A stretch of DNA of 43,482 nt from Actinomycetes bacterium (GTDB lineage Bacteria; Actinomycetota; Thermoleophilia; Solirubrobacterales; Solirubrobacteraceae): assembly GCA_023404805.1 (NCBI GenBank), contig JAEYAL010000012.1, positions 1 to 43,482 on the forward strand. The letters run 5' to 3'. This document shows, piece by piece, positions 1-8,373 of the stretch (position 1 is its first letter; the number at the start of each line of letters is the position of its first letter). Both the position numbers and the translations under genes were made by a program. The notes beneath the pieces were generated by a model. It made no database searches and was not told the origin of the DNA. It saw only the letters and a list, made by a program, of their open reading frames with translations.

Positions 1-1
1 G

Positions 2-1216
2 GCCGACGCCGCGCTCGCCGACGGCGCGCAGGTCGACGCTGCCCATCCTGCGCCGCCGCACGGCCTGCGCTGGGCGCTCGTCGCGCTCGCGCTCGGCGGC
101 CTCGGCATCGGCACCGGCGAGTTCGTGCCGATGGTCTTGCTGCCCGACGTCGCCGACGGGATCGGCGCCTCAGTCACGGCGACCGGCCACGTGATCAGCG
201 CCTACGCGCTCGGCGTCGTCGTCGGCGCGCCCCTCCTCGGCGTCCTCGGAGCTAGGACGCCGCGCCGCCGCCTTCTCGTCTTCCTCATGACGGGCTACGT
301 CCTCGCCAACCTCCTCAGCGCCATCGCCCCGACTTACGAGGCGCTGATGGCCGCGCGCTTCCTGAGCGGATTGCCGCACGGCGCGTTCTTCGGCGTCGCC
401 TCGCTCGCCGCCGCCGCGCTCGTGCCGCATGAACGTCGCGCCTGGGCGATCTCGATGGTGCTGCTCGGCCTGAGCGTCGCGAACCTGCTCGTCGTCCCGC
501 TCGCGACCGCGATGGGCCACGCGGTCGGCTGGCGCAGCGTGTTCGTGGCGGTCGCAGCGATCGGCGCGGCCACCGTCGCGTCGATCCTCTGGTTCGTCCC
601 GCGCGCGCCCGCCGACGAGGGCGCCAGCATGCGGGGCGAGCTCGGAGCCCTCCGCGACCCGAAGGTGCTGGCCACGCTCGCGGTCGGCGCGATCGGCTTC
701 GGCGGCATGTTCGCCGTCTACAGCTACATCGCGCCGACGCTGACGGAGCGCACCGGCGTCGACGAGGCCCTCATCCCCGTCTACCTGTTCCTCTGGGGTG
801 CAGGCATGGTGACCGGCAACCTGATCGGCGGCCGCCTCATCGACCGCGCCCTCCTGCCGACCCTGGCGTGGGGGCTCGCGGCGTTCGCCGGCGCGCTGGC
901 GCTGTTCTCGGTCGCTTCTCTGAACCCGTACACAGCCGCCGCTGGCGTCTTCGTGCTCGGGAACGTCCTCCTGCTCGGGCCCGCGCTGCAGACCCGCCTG
1001 ATGGACGTCGCCGGCGACGCCCAGACGCTCGCGGCGACGATGAACCACGCGTCGTTCAACACCGCCAACGCCCTCGGCCCGTGGCTGGCAGGCATCGCCT
1101 ACACCGCCACGGGCTCGTGGGCTGCGCCGGCCTGGGTCGGCGTCGGCCTGGCCCTCGCGGGCCTCGTGCTGCTCGGCGTCTCCCTCGTCGTACCGAGCCG
1201 CGCCGGCGTGCGCTAG
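2..1216 (+). CDS. MFS transporter, DHA1 type (5' end cut by window edge)
   Basis: The reading frame is already open at base 2, so the true start lies outside the window; GTG 125 and ATG 131 are internal to the first membrane segment. The visible part has about twelve hydrophobic segments. It begins with LRWALVALALGG followed by the GTGEFV motif typical of the first helix of AraJ/YdhP-like drug or sugar exporters of the DHA1 group. The conserved loop after helix 2 is recognisable as LGARTPRRRLL. The family exports small molecules in exchange for protons; the substrate cannot be read from the sequence. The TAG stop at 1214-1216 lies inside a CTAG that also contains the stop of the convergent azoreductase gene. 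Family call is secure, function is generic. Confidence 0.88.
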   Translation, partial: ADAALADGAQVDAAHPAPPHGLRWALVALALGGLGIGTGEFVPMVLLPDVADGIGASVTATGHVISAYALGVVVGAPLLGVLGARTPRRRLLVFLMTGYVLANLLSAIAPTYEALMAARFLSGLPHGAFFGVASLAAAALVPHERRAWAISMVLLGLSVANLLVVPLATAMGHAVGWRSVFVAVAAIGAATVASILWFVPRAPADEGASMRGELGALRDPKVLATLAVGAIGFGGMFAVYSYIAPTLTERTGVDEALIPVYLFLWGAGMVTGNLIGGRLIDRALLPTLAWGLAAFAGALALFSVASLNPYTAAAGVFVLGNVLLLGPALQTRLMDVAGDAQTLAATMNHASFNTANALGPWLAGIAYTATGSWAAPAWVGVGLALAGLVLLGVSLVVPSRAGVR

Positions 1217-1863
1217 GCGGCGACGGCGACCTGGTCGCCGAAGAGCGCGTCGATGTCGCGCTCGCCAGCCGCGAGGCTCTCGGCCGCGAGCGGCTTGAGT
1301 GACTCCATCGCCGGGACGACGTCGGCCAGCGTGAGCTCGACGGCGATCACGTCGGCGTCGATGCCGAGCGTGCTGAGCACCTGGACGAGCCACGGGGTCG
1401 CGTGGTCCCAGCCGTGGCGCGGCGTGCCCTCGCCGTAGCCGCCGCCGCGGCTGGCGATGATCTGGAACTTGCGGCCGCCGAGCAGGCCCTCAGAGGTCGC
1501 GGCGTCCTGCGAGACGCCCGGGAAGATCAGGTGGTCGATCCACGACTTCACCGTCGACGGCGCGTTGTAGTTGTAGAGCGGCACGCCGAGGACGACGACG
1601 TCGGCGGCGAGCACCTCGTCGGCGAGGGTCTGGCTCAGCGCGCGGGCGGCGGCCTGCTCAGGCGTGTGCTGCTCGGCCGGGACGAACCGGGCGAACGCGT
1701 CGGCCTGGCCGAACACCGGCAGCGGGTCAGCAGCGAGGTCGCGGTACGTCACGGTTCCGCCGGGGTTCGCGGCCTTCCATGCCTCAACGGCGCGAGCGGT
1801 GAGCTTGCGGCTCACGGAGGCGTCGCCCTTGACGGAGGAATCGATGTGAAGCAGGTGCGGCAT
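1213..1863 (-). CDS. azoR: FMN-dependent NADH-azoreductase / quinone reductase
   Basis: 216-residue flavodoxin-like protein, close to the roughly 200 residues of AzoR. The N-terminus MPHLLHIDSSVKGDASVSRKL is the FMN phosphate-binding loop. VVLGVPLYNYNAPSTVKSWID is the conserved flavin-contact segment with the diagnostic P-x-YN, and SRGGGYGEGTP follows further on. These enzymes reduce quinones and azo compounds by two electrons with NAD(P)H in the cytoplasm and protect against electrophile stress. ATG 1863 is chosen because the family N-terminus begins there and GGAAAGAG lies just upstream; the longer open frame reaching 2202 crosses the neighbouring regulator. It is divergent from a MarR gene with a palindrome between them, so MarR control is likely (inference). 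Confidence 0.9.
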   Translation of the reverse strand: MPHLLHIDSSVKGDASVSRKLTARAVEAWKAANPGGTVTYRDLAADPLPVFGQADAFARFVPAEQHTPEQAAARALSQTLADEVLAADVVVLGVPLYNYNAPSTVKSWIDHLIFPGVSQDAATSEGLLGGRKFQIIASRGGGYGEGTPRHGWDHATPWLVQVLSTLGIDADVIAVELTLADVVPAMESLKPLAAESLAAGERDIDALFGDQVAVAA

Positions 1864-1901
1864 TTGGGGGGCTCTTTCCGGTGGAGGGATTTGGTTGCTG
1901 T

Positions 1902-1937
1902 GGCAAGCATACCCATTTTGCTTGCGGGCGCAAGTAA
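1902..1937. promoter_or_regulatory. Candidate MarR operator between azoR and marR
   Basis: A 20-bp palindrome at 1918-1937 has arms TTGCTTGC and GCAAGTAA around GGGC, with one mismatch. A further half-site GGCAAGCA lies at 1902-1909, forming a second inverted pair with the left arm (GCAAGCA, 9-nt spacer, TGCTTGC). Three GCAAG units therefore sit in the shared intergenic region, as expected for a MarR/DUF24-type dimer site. Binding is inferred. Confidence 0.55.
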
Positions 1938-1992
1938 TCACCTGGACGCCACCTGGACACGGGCGCCCAGATCGGCAAAACGCCGACCGCGT

Positions 1993-2022
1993 TTGGAGTT
2001 CCGCGTGCAAACCCCCTAGCCT
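1993..2022 (+). promoter_or_regulatory. Promoter of marR (TTGGAG - 18 nt - TAGCCT), leaderless
   Basis: TTGGAG at 1993-1998 and TAGCCT at 2017-2022 are 18 nt apart. The -10 box ends 7 nt before GTG 2030, the spacing expected when transcription starts at the start codon. No Shine-Dalgarno sequence precedes the GTG. Confidence 0.45.
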
Positions 2023-2029
2023 TGAAGCT

Positions 2030-2647
2030 GTGACCACCCCCGCCACATCCGCCGCAGCCGCGGCGCTCGTCCGCCGGAACGAGCATGTGATGGGCCCTGC
2101 TGCGGCCCAGTGGAGCCCCGAGCAGACGATCGCCTGGATGGGCCTGCTCGGCACGCACCGCCACCTCACGCGCGGGTTTTCAAAGGCTGTCGAGGACCGC
2201 ACCGGGCTCAGCCCGACGGCGCTCGGCCTGCTCGGGCGGCTGCATCAGGACGACGACGGCCGGATGCGCATCTCGTCGCTGGCCGAAGACATCGGACTCA
2301 GCCTGAGCCGGACCTCGCGCGTGCTCGACGCGCTGGAGCTGCGCGGGCTCGTCGCCCGCGTCCAGTGCCCCGAAGACGCCCGCGCCACGAACGCGGTCCT
2401 CACCGAGGCCGGCCGCGCGATCATCCGCGACGCGCAGGACGCCTCGAGCGTGTGGGTCCACGAGCACTTCTTCGCGCATGTGACCGACGAGGAGACCGCG
2501 GTCCTCGCGAGCGTCTTCGAGCGGTTCACCGCCGCGGGCCTCACGCCCTGCGTGGCCGCGGCCGACGCTGGCGCCGCCACGGCGTGCCCTGGCGCCGACG
2601 ACCCGTGCGACGGCGCCTTCGGCGCCGGCCCGTCCGGCGGCTGTTAG
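2030..2647 (+). CDS. MarR family transcriptional regulator with Cys-rich tail
   Basis: 205 residues. The winged helix-turn-helix runs from about residue 55 to 135: GLSPTALGLLGRL, then SLAEDIGLSLSRTSRVLDAL as the recognition helix region, and a wing around DARATNAVLTEAGRAI. GTG 2030 is chosen because a TAGCCT -10 box lies 7 nt upstream; ATG 2090 with GGAACGAG upstream is the alternative. Residues 174-205 form an Ala/Gly/Pro tail with Cys174, Cys186, Cys193 and a C-terminal Cys205, besides Cys113 in the domain. Beside an azoreductase, a thiol-based sensor of quinones or electrophiles is a reasonable inference. It probably represses azoR and itself from the shared intergenic palindrome. Confidence 0.85.
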   Translation: MTTPATSAAAAALVRRNEHVMGPAAAQWSPEQTIAWMGLLGTHRHLTRGFSKAVEDRTGLSPTALGLLGRLHQDDDGRMRISSLAEDIGLSLSRTSRVLDALELRGLVARVQCPEDARATNAVLTEAGRAIIRDAQDASSVWVHEHFFAHVTDEETAVLASVFERFTAAGLTPCVAAADAGAATACPGADDPCDGAFGAGPSGGC

Positions 2648-2702
2648 CCCGCCGCGGCGCGGCCGCCCTCTTCGCGCTCGCCGCCGCCGCGGCCCTGACG
2701 CC

Positions 2703-3833
2703 CTAGCTGTCTTCGACAGGCCGCGCGCGGTACAGCCGCACGGGCGCCCGGATGCCTTTGAGGCGGCGGTCGCCGACCGTCGACCACGTCACGCCCGCTT
2801 CGTCGCCGATCGCCTGCCGCGCCGCGACGTCGGCTACGACCGACCCGGCACGTGCGACGCCGGTGATCCGGCTGGCGAGGTTGACCGGTCGGCCGAACCA
2901 GTCGCCTGCGCGGGCGGCGGCCTGTCCGTGGGCGAGCCCGATCCGGACCTGCGGGAAGCCGGGGCCCTCGTCCTCGACGCGGTCGAGCACGCCGAACGCG
3001 GTCCGCGCGAGGGCGGCCGGGTCGGCGGAGACCAGCAAGACGGCGTCGCCGACCGACTTCACGAGCCGGACCGAGGGGTCGATCGCGTCGCCAGTCAAAA
3101 GGACGAGGCGTTCGGCGACGCGCTCCAGCTCCGTCGGCGGCAGCTCTTCCCCGAGCTTCGTGAAACCGACGAGGTCGGCGAAAGCCACCGACACGTCACG
3201 GGCGCCGGGCAGCGCGCCGGCGCGGCGCTCATCGTCGGTCACCACGTCGTCGCGCACCGCGTTGTGGAGGTGCAGGCGCAGCATCTGGTCGAGGATCGGG
3301 CCGAGCATCGGCAGCAGGCCCTGTGAGGTCCCCGCGAAGCCGCTGGCCAGCTGCCGCTCGCTCATGCCCGGGGCGATCGCGAGCTCCATCACGGTCTGCC
3401 GCATCAGGTCGGCGGTCTGGGCGAGCCCCCGCCCGAGCACGCGGCCGACGTTGAACAGCTGCTCCGGCTGGACGCCCGCGTCGATGAACCGCTTGATCGA
3501 GCGCGCGGTCTCCAGGTGCGTCTCGCCGTACTGGATGGCATCGAGGTCGACCGGAGCTGGCAGCCCGCCGGCCCGCAGCAGGGCCGTGAGCAGGTCAGCG
3601 TCGAGCCCGGTACGCCGGGCGATGTCGTTCGCGCTGTACCGCTCGCTGGTCCCCAGGGTCCGGCCGGAAGCGGCGAGCACGATGGTCCCGTTGTCGGTCG
3701 ACTGGCGCAGGGCCTCGCGCGACATCCGGTAGTCGTCGCGCAGCCACTGCAGCAGTTCGATGCGCTCGTCTCGCGCTGGGCCCGACAGTCCGTCGAGCAG
3801 TCCGTCGGCTTCGAACTCGGCGGCGTCTGACAT
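2703..3833 (-). CDS. Class III adenylate cyclase, Rv1264-like with N-terminal regulatory domain
   Basis: 376 residues. The N-terminal 200 residues are helical and match the autoinhibitory domain of the pH-sensing mycobacterial cyclase Rv1264. The catalytic domain (about 205-376) keeps every key residue: metal-binding Asp220 in FADLVGF and Asp263 in KSVGDAV, adenine-selecting Lys259 and Asp311 (AGDWFG), and transition-state Asn318 and Arg322 in NLASR. It should therefore make cAMP from ATP. There is no membrane segment, so it is probably soluble or peripheral. No Shine-Dalgarno is seen; TAGGCT at 3843-3848 lies 9 nt before the ATG. It stands alone, convergent with marR and divergent from the next gene. 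Confidence 0.88.
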   Translation of the reverse strand: MSDAAEFEADGLLDGLSGPARDERIELLQWLRDDYRMSREALRQSTDNGTIVLAASGRTLGTSERYSANDIARRTGLDADLLTALLRAGGLPAPVDLDAIQYGETHLETARSIKRFIDAGVQPEQLFNVGRVLGRGLAQTADLMRQTVMELAIAPGMSERQLASGFAGTSQGLLPMLGPILDQMLRLHLHNAVRDDVVTDDERRAGALPGARDVSVAFADLVGFTKLGEELPPTELERVAERLVLLTGDAIDPSVRLVKSVGDAVLLVSADPAALARTAFGVLDRVEDEGPGFPQVRIGLAHGQAAARAGDWFGRPVNLASRITGVARAGSVVADVAARQAIGDEAGVTWSTVGDRRLKGIRAPVRLYRARPVEDS

Positions 3834-3842
3834 GGCCCGCGG

Positions 3843-3848
3843 AGCCTA
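3843..3848 (-). promoter_or_regulatory. -10 box of the adenylate cyclase gene (TAGGCT)
   Basis: On the minus strand TAGGCT is followed by 9 nt and then the ATG at 3833. No Shine-Dalgarno is visible and no clear -35 was found. Confidence 0.35.
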
Positions 3849-3985
3849 TAACCCGACGCACCGGAACTCACGTGGTCCAAATGGTGAACTCATCCGGTTC
3901 GGGTGATCGGAGGACGCCTCCGTCTCGGCTACGTTGCGCCCAGCTGGCGCGCTCGCGCTGGTCCCGCACCCACCTGGAGGAGTCC

Positions 3986-4396
3986 ATGTCTACCAGCACC
4001 GCTCGCGAACCCCTGCCGCCTGGCGCCGGCCCCAACGGCTGGCTCGCGTTCGCCTCGATCCTGCTGTTCATCAACGGCCTGTTCGGCGCGTTCTGGGGTC
4101 TGACGGCCATCCTCAACGACGAGGTCCTGCGTGTCGGCGGCCGCGGCGTCGTGGTCCTCGACTTCACGACGTGGGGCTGGATCGTCCTGATCCTCGGCAT
4201 CGTCCTGATCACGACGTCGGTCGGCCTCGTGCTCGGCTGGGCCGCGGCCCGCTGGCTCGCGGTCGTGTTCACGACGCTGCACGCGCTTGCCCAGTTCGGC
4301 GCCCTGACCGCCTTCCCGTTGTGGTCGATTCTGGTGATCTCTCTTGACATCGTCATCCTCTACAACCTCTTCGTCCGCTGGCAGCTCGAGGACTGA
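3986..4396 (+). CDS. Small four-helix membrane protein, DUF7144-like
   Basis: 136 residues with four hydrophobic segments: WLAFASILLFINGLFGAFWG, WGWIVLILGIVLITTSVG, WLAVVFTTLHALAQFG and WSILVISLDIVILYNL. The WGWI start of helix 2 and the short last helix match the DUF7144 family of actinobacterial membrane proteins, whose function is unknown. ATG 3986 is chosen over upstream in-frame codons because GGAGG lies at 3976-3980 with good spacing and the segments then fit. The gene ends 28 bp before the lipoprotein gene on the same strand and may share its transcript. Confidence 0.75.
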   Translation: MSTSTAREPLPPGAGPNGWLAFASILLFINGLFGAFWGLTAILNDEVLRVGGRGVVVLDFTTWGWIVLILGIVLITTSVGLVLGWAAARWLAVVFTTLHALAQFGALTAFPLWSILVISLDIVILYNLFVRWQLED

Positions 4397-4424
4397 CGCC
4401 GCCCGCGTCGCCCGTCGCCTGACC

Positions 4425-6077
4425 ATGCGCCAAACCCGCCGCGCTTCGGCTGCGCTTGCCGCCGCGGCGACCCTGGCCCTGTCCGCCTGCGGCTCTGAGC
4501 AGGAGCCGCAGGCGAACACGCCTGGCGCCAAAACGGGTGGCGCGCTCACCGCCTACAACAGCGCCTTCCCGGACTTTCTCGACCCGGCGCTGTCGTACAC
4601 CGGCGAGGGCTGGCAGGCGCTCTGGCCCGTCTACACGGGCCTGCTCACCTACCCGCACGCCGAGGGCGCGGGCGGCGCGAAGGTCGTGCCAGGACTCGCC
4701 GAGGACCTGCCCGAGATCAGCGACGACGGGCGTGAGTACAAGCTGACGCTGCGCGACGGCCTGGAGTACTCGGACGGGTCGCCCGTCAAGGCGAGCGACT
4801 TCGAGCACGCGATCAAGCGCGTGCTGAACCTCGAGTCCGGCGGCTCGTTCTTCTTCGAGGGCATCGAGGGGGCCGCTGACTACATCGAGGGCGGCAAGGC
4901 GGAGGCCGACATCCGCGGCATCGACGCCGACGACGCGACGCGCGAGATCACGATCCGCCTCGCCGAACCCGACGGGCAGTTCACGTTCGCGCTGGCGACG
5001 ACGTTCGCTGCGCTCGTCCCGCAGAAGGCGCCGTTCGAGCCCGCTGGCGACCGGCCCATCCCAGGCGTCGGCCCGTACGCGCTCGACAAGATCAAGTCCG
5101 GCCGCTCGTTCGTGCTGGAGCGCGCACGCAACTTCGAGCCGCTGCCGAACGTCCCCGCTGGCAAGGCCGACGAGATCACCGTCGAGACCGTCGAGAACGC
5201 GGGCCGCCAGGCGCAGGACATCGTCGCGAACAAGGTCGACGCGCTGCTCGGGCCGCCTGGCGGCGACCAGCTCGCCACCGTCCGCGACGGCACCAAGGGG
5301 CGGTACGCCGAGTACACGACCAACGCGGTCAACTACTTCTTCCTGAACACCAAGCTGCCGCCGTTCGACGACGTCAAGGTGCGCCAGGCCGTAGCGACCG
5401 CCGTCGACGAGCGGGCGCTCGCCCGGCTCTCCGGCGGCCTGCAGGAGCCGACCTGCAACTTCCTGCCGCCAGCCATCGCGGGCTACGAGAAGCTCGACCC
5501 GTGCCCATGGGGCGATCCGGAGCAGCCTGCCGACACGGCGAAGGCCAAGCAGCTCGTCACCGACGCCGGCGCGGCCGGAAAGGAGGTCGTGGTCTACGGC
5601 GACGACTCGCCCGGCTTCTCGGCCGGCGCGGAGTACCTCGCCGACCTGCTGGGCCAGATCGGGTTCAAAGCCAAGCCGCGGCTCGTGTCGGGTTCGGTCT
5701 ACTTCCAGACGATTGGGAACGCGCGCACGAAGGCCCAGGCCGGCGTCACCGGCTGGTCGCAGGACTTCCCGGGCGCGGCCACGTTCTTCCAGCTGATCGA
5801 CGGCGCGTCGATCCAGCCGCGCAACAACATCAACCCCGGCAACGTCGATGATCCCCAGATCAACGCCGACCTCGAAAAGGCGAACGCGATCGCCGACCAG
5901 GATCAGGCCGCACCGATCTACGCGGGCATCGACCGGCGCCTGATCGAGCAGGCGCTCGTGCTGCCGTACGGCCATGCGCGGGCGACGAAGATCACGTCAG
6001 CGCGCGTGGCGTTCGATGCGCTCGTCTACCACCCGGTGTACGGCGTCGACCTCGTGACGCTCGGCCTTACTGGCTGA
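4425..6077 (+). CDS. ABC transporter substrate-binding lipoprotein, SBP_bac_5 (oligopeptide type)
   Basis: 550 residues. It starts with a lipoprotein signal, MRQTRRASAALAAAATLALS then AC, placing the lipidated Cys at residue 22. The body follows family 5 binding proteins (DppA/OppA type): LTAYNSAFPDFLDPALSYT near the N-terminus, then the signature region LEDLPEISDDGREYKLTLRDGL-like around 95-115 and SDGSPVKASDFEHAIKRVL. The family captures peptides, nickel or other solutes outside the membrane for import. No permease or ATPase gene lies nearby, so it is an orphan that must use a remote or shared transporter. ATG 4425 is chosen because it gives a complete signal peptide; the longer frame starting at 4344 overlaps the previous gene. 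Confidence 0.88.
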   Translation: MRQTRRASAALAAAATLALSACGSEQEPQANTPGAKTGGALTAYNSAFPDFLDPALSYTGEGWQALWPVYTGLLTYPHAEGAGGAKVVPGLAEDLPEISDDGREYKLTLRDGLEYSDGSPVKASDFEHAIKRVLNLESGGSFFFEGIEGAADYIEGGKAEADIRGIDADDATREITIRLAEPDGQFTFALATTFAALVPQKAPFEPAGDRPIPGVGPYALDKIKSGRSFVLERARNFEPLPNVPAGKADEITVETVENAGRQAQDIVANKVDALLGPPGGDQLATVRDGTKGRYAEYTTNAVNYFFLNTKLPPFDDVKVRQAVATAVDERALARLSGGLQEPTCNFLPPAIAGYEKLDPCPWGDPEQPADTAKAKQLVTDAGAAGKEVVVYGDDSPGFSAGAEYLADLLGQIGFKAKPRLVSGSVYFQTIGNARTKAQAGVTGWSQDFPGAATFFQLIDGASIQPRNNINPGNVDDPQINADLEKANAIADQDQAAPIYAGIDRRLIEQALVLPYGHARATKITSARVAFDALVYHPVYGVDLVTLGLTG

Positions 6078-6102
6078 GCGCCACGCCCCGGTCGGGTCGG
6101 CG

Positions 6103-7587
6103 TCAGTGCGCGCCGGCGAAGGCGGGCTGCTCGGCCGCCTTCTCGCCGTCTTCGCCCGGGCCGCCGTGGCCCTGCATGCCGCCCGCGGGCGTCTGGATGA
6201 CGGTCGCGGCCAGCAGCGCGGCGAGGAGCACGCAGACGCCGCCGATCACGAACGCGAGGTGGTACCCGGCGGTGAGCGCCTCGTTGACGGTGGCGCCGCC
6301 GTCTCGGACGGACTCGGTCTTCGACGCCGAGAGCGTCGCCAATACGGCGAGGCCGAGCGCGCCGCCGACCTGCTGGGTGGTGTTCACGAGGCCTGACGCC
6401 AGGCCGGCGTCCTCCGGGCCAGCGCCCGACATCGCGAGCATCATCAGCGCCGGGAAGGCGATGCCGGCGCCGAGGCCCTGCACGATCATCGCGGGCATGA
6501 GGTCGACGAGGTAGTCGCCCTGCACCGGCACGCGGGCGAAGAGGGCGAGGCTCGCCGCGACGAGCAGCAAGCCGACGATCAGCACGGGGCGCGGCCCGAA
6601 GCGGTTGATGAACCGGGCGGTGTAGCGGATCGAGAGCACGCCCATGATCAGCGTGGCCGGGAGGAACGCGACGCCGACCTCGATCGGCGAGTAGCCGAGC
6701 ACGAGCTGCAGGTAGAGCGCGGCCATGAAGCCGATCGCGAAGAGGCCCGCCATGGTGAGCACCTGGACGATGTTCGAGCCGACGATGTTGCGCGAGCGGA
6801 AGATGCCGAGCGGGATCAGCGGAGCCTTCGCCGTCGCCTCGCGGGCGATGAACAGGCCGAGCAGCGTGATCGAGATCGCGCCGAGGACGAGCGTCTGGGT
6901 CGAGGTCCAGCCGGTCTCGGCGGCGCCGACCGTCGCGTAGACGCCGATCATCACCGACGACGTGATGAGGATCGCGCCGGGTGCGTCGGCGCCGTCGCCC
7001 AGGCCGGAGCCGTGGTCGGTCGGGACGTACTTGAGGGCGAGCAGGAAGGTCGCGATGCCGATCGGGAGGTTCACAAGGAAGATCCAGTGCCAGCTGATCA
7101 GCTCGGTCAGGACGCCGCCGACGAGCAGGCCGATCGTGCCGCCGGCGACGGCGACGAAGGTGAAGACGCCGATGGCTTTGGCCTGTTCGGCGGGTTCGGG
7201 GAACATCGTCACGATCGCGCCGAGGATCACGGCTGAGGTGAGCGCGCCGCCGACGCCCTGGATGAACCGCGCGCCGACGAGCCACTCCTGGCTCTGGGCC
7301 GCGCCGCACAGCAGCGACGCCACGACGAACAGCGCGAGGCCGCTCTTGAAGACGCGGGTGCGGCCGACGATGTCGCCGAGGCGCCCGGCGAGCAGCAGCA
7401 GGCCGCCGAACGGCACGAGGTACGCGTTGATCACCCAGGCGAGGCCCGACTGCGAGAAGCCGAGGTCGTCCTGGATCGACGGGAGCGCGACGTTCACAAC
7501 GGTCACGTCGAGGACGATCATCAGCATCCCCGTGCAGAGGACGTAGAGCGCGATCCAGCGCGATCGGTCGGTGGTGTCGGCGGTCAT
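6103..7587 (-). CDS. MFS drug exporter, DHA2 (EmrB/QacA) type
   Basis: 494 residues with about fourteen membrane segments, the DHA2 length and topology. Hallmarks are LDVTVVNVALPSIQDDLG in helix 1 (motif D1), LLLLAGRLGDIVGRTRVF (motif A) and GFMAALYLQLVLGYSP in the second half. The family expels lipophilic drugs, dyes or antibiotics by proton antiport. GAGGGAAG lies about 7 nt before the ATG. The C-terminal 30 residues are hydrophilic and cytoplasmic. It is downstream of the VOC gene on the same strand, separated by about 185 bp in which I see no clear signal. No adjacent TetR regulator is present, which is unusual for this class. Confidence 0.9.
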   Translation of the reverse strand: MTADTTDRSRWIALYVLCTGMLMIVLDVTVVNVALPSIQDDLGFSQSGLAWVINAYLVPFGGLLLLAGRLGDIVGRTRVFKSGLALFVVASLLCGAAQSQEWLVGARFIQGVGGALTSAVILGAIVTMFPEPAEQAKAIGVFTFVAVAGGTIGLLVGGVLTELISWHWIFLVNLPIGIATFLLALKYVPTDHGSGLGDGADAPGAILITSSVMIGVYATVGAAETGWTSTQTLVLGAISITLLGLFIAREATAKAPLIPLGIFRSRNIVGSNIVQVLTMAGLFAIGFMAALYLQLVLGYSPIEVGVAFLPATLIMGVLSIRYTARFINRFGPRPVLIVGLLLVAASLALFARVPVQGDYLVDLMPAMIVQGLGAGIAFPALMMLAMSGAGPEDAGLASGLVNTTQQVGGALGLAVLATLSASKTESVRDGGATVNEALTAGYHLAFVIGGVCVLLAALLAATVIQTPAGGMQGHGGPGEDGEKAAEQPAFAGAH

Positions 7588-7772
7588 GACGTGGCTTCCC
7601 TCGTGTGCTTCGCGCTGGGCTCCCGGGTGGAACCGAGCGCGTCTGAGGGTAGAGACCGGACAGCGCCGTTCAACTCATCGGTCCCGGCGTGTGACTCCCG
7701 CCACAGAGGCGTGTCGCACAACGGGGTGGTCAGGCTGCGCGGCGGCTGTTCGGGTCGCGCGCGGCGTCGCCG

Positions 7773-8168
7773 TCAGCGGTCGGAGCCGTCGTCCTCGATC
7801 ACCGACAGGACGTTGCCCGCCGGGTCCTTGAACCAGGCGATCTCGGGGCCGCCGCCGCGGAAGACGCCGTCGTCGTCGATCTCCATGCCGCTGCCCGGGT
7901 ACGTCTCGAACTCGACGCCCCGCTCCTTCAGCGCCGCCACCGTCGCAGCGACGTCGGTCGATGGGAAGTTGAGGACCGTGAACGTCGCCGGCTCGTGATT
8001 GGGCTTCGGGTACACGATCGTCGGCCGCTCGCCGCCCGCGAGTTCGAGCACGAGGATGCCCATGTCGTGCTCGGTCACCTCGATGCCGAGCACGTCGCGG
8101 TAGAACGCGGTCGCGGCAGGGATGTCGTCGACTGAGAAGCCGCTGAACGCTTTGGTGTCCTTGAACAT
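7773..8168 (-). CDS. VOC (glyoxalase/bleomycin-resistance fold) family protein
   Basis: 131 residues forming one pair of VOC modules: FSGFSVDDIPAATAFYRDVLGIEVTEHD at the start and GPEIAWFKDPAGNVLSVIED at the end, the typical closing strand. Metal ligands usual for glyoxalase I are not obvious, so a binding or unassigned enzymatic role is likely. ATG 8168 is preceded by AGGAGG at good spacing, which settles the start against the longer open frame. It is divergent from the alpha/beta hydrolase gene and upstream of the DHA2 exporter. Confidence 0.85.
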   Translation of the reverse strand: MFKDTKAFSGFSVDDIPAATAFYRDVLGIEVTEHDMGILVLELAGGERPTIVYPKPNHEPATFTVLNFPSTDVAATVAALKERGVEFETYPGSGMEIDDDGVFRGGGPEIAWFKDPAGNVLSVIEDDGSDR

Positions 8169-8359
8169 GGCTGCCTCCTTGGGGCGGTGTCCGCAGGGGC
8201 GCACGCCCGCAGCGCGGCCCCTCGGCAGTATCGACGCCCCAGCCGGGCCGATCTCATCGGTTCTCGGTCGCGGCTGGCGCGCTCCCGGGGTCGTTGAGGC
8301 GGTGCGGCCCACTCGGGCGGTTCCCGCGCGGGTTCGAGCCTGGGTCGACCCGGGGCGCG

Positions 8360-8365
8360 TAGCCT
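8360..8365 (+). promoter_or_regulatory. -10 box of alpha/beta hydrolase gene (TAGCCT)
   Basis: TAGCCT ends 8 nt before ATG 8374, with no Shine-Dalgarno in between; consistent with a leaderless transcript. No convincing -35 box. Confidence 0.4.
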
Positions 8366-8373
8366 CTCGTCCG

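Noticed and set aside
4353..5975. Long minus-strand frame opposite the substrate-binding lipoprotein
   Set aside because: Low-complexity shadow frame; the plus strand has lipobox and family motifs.
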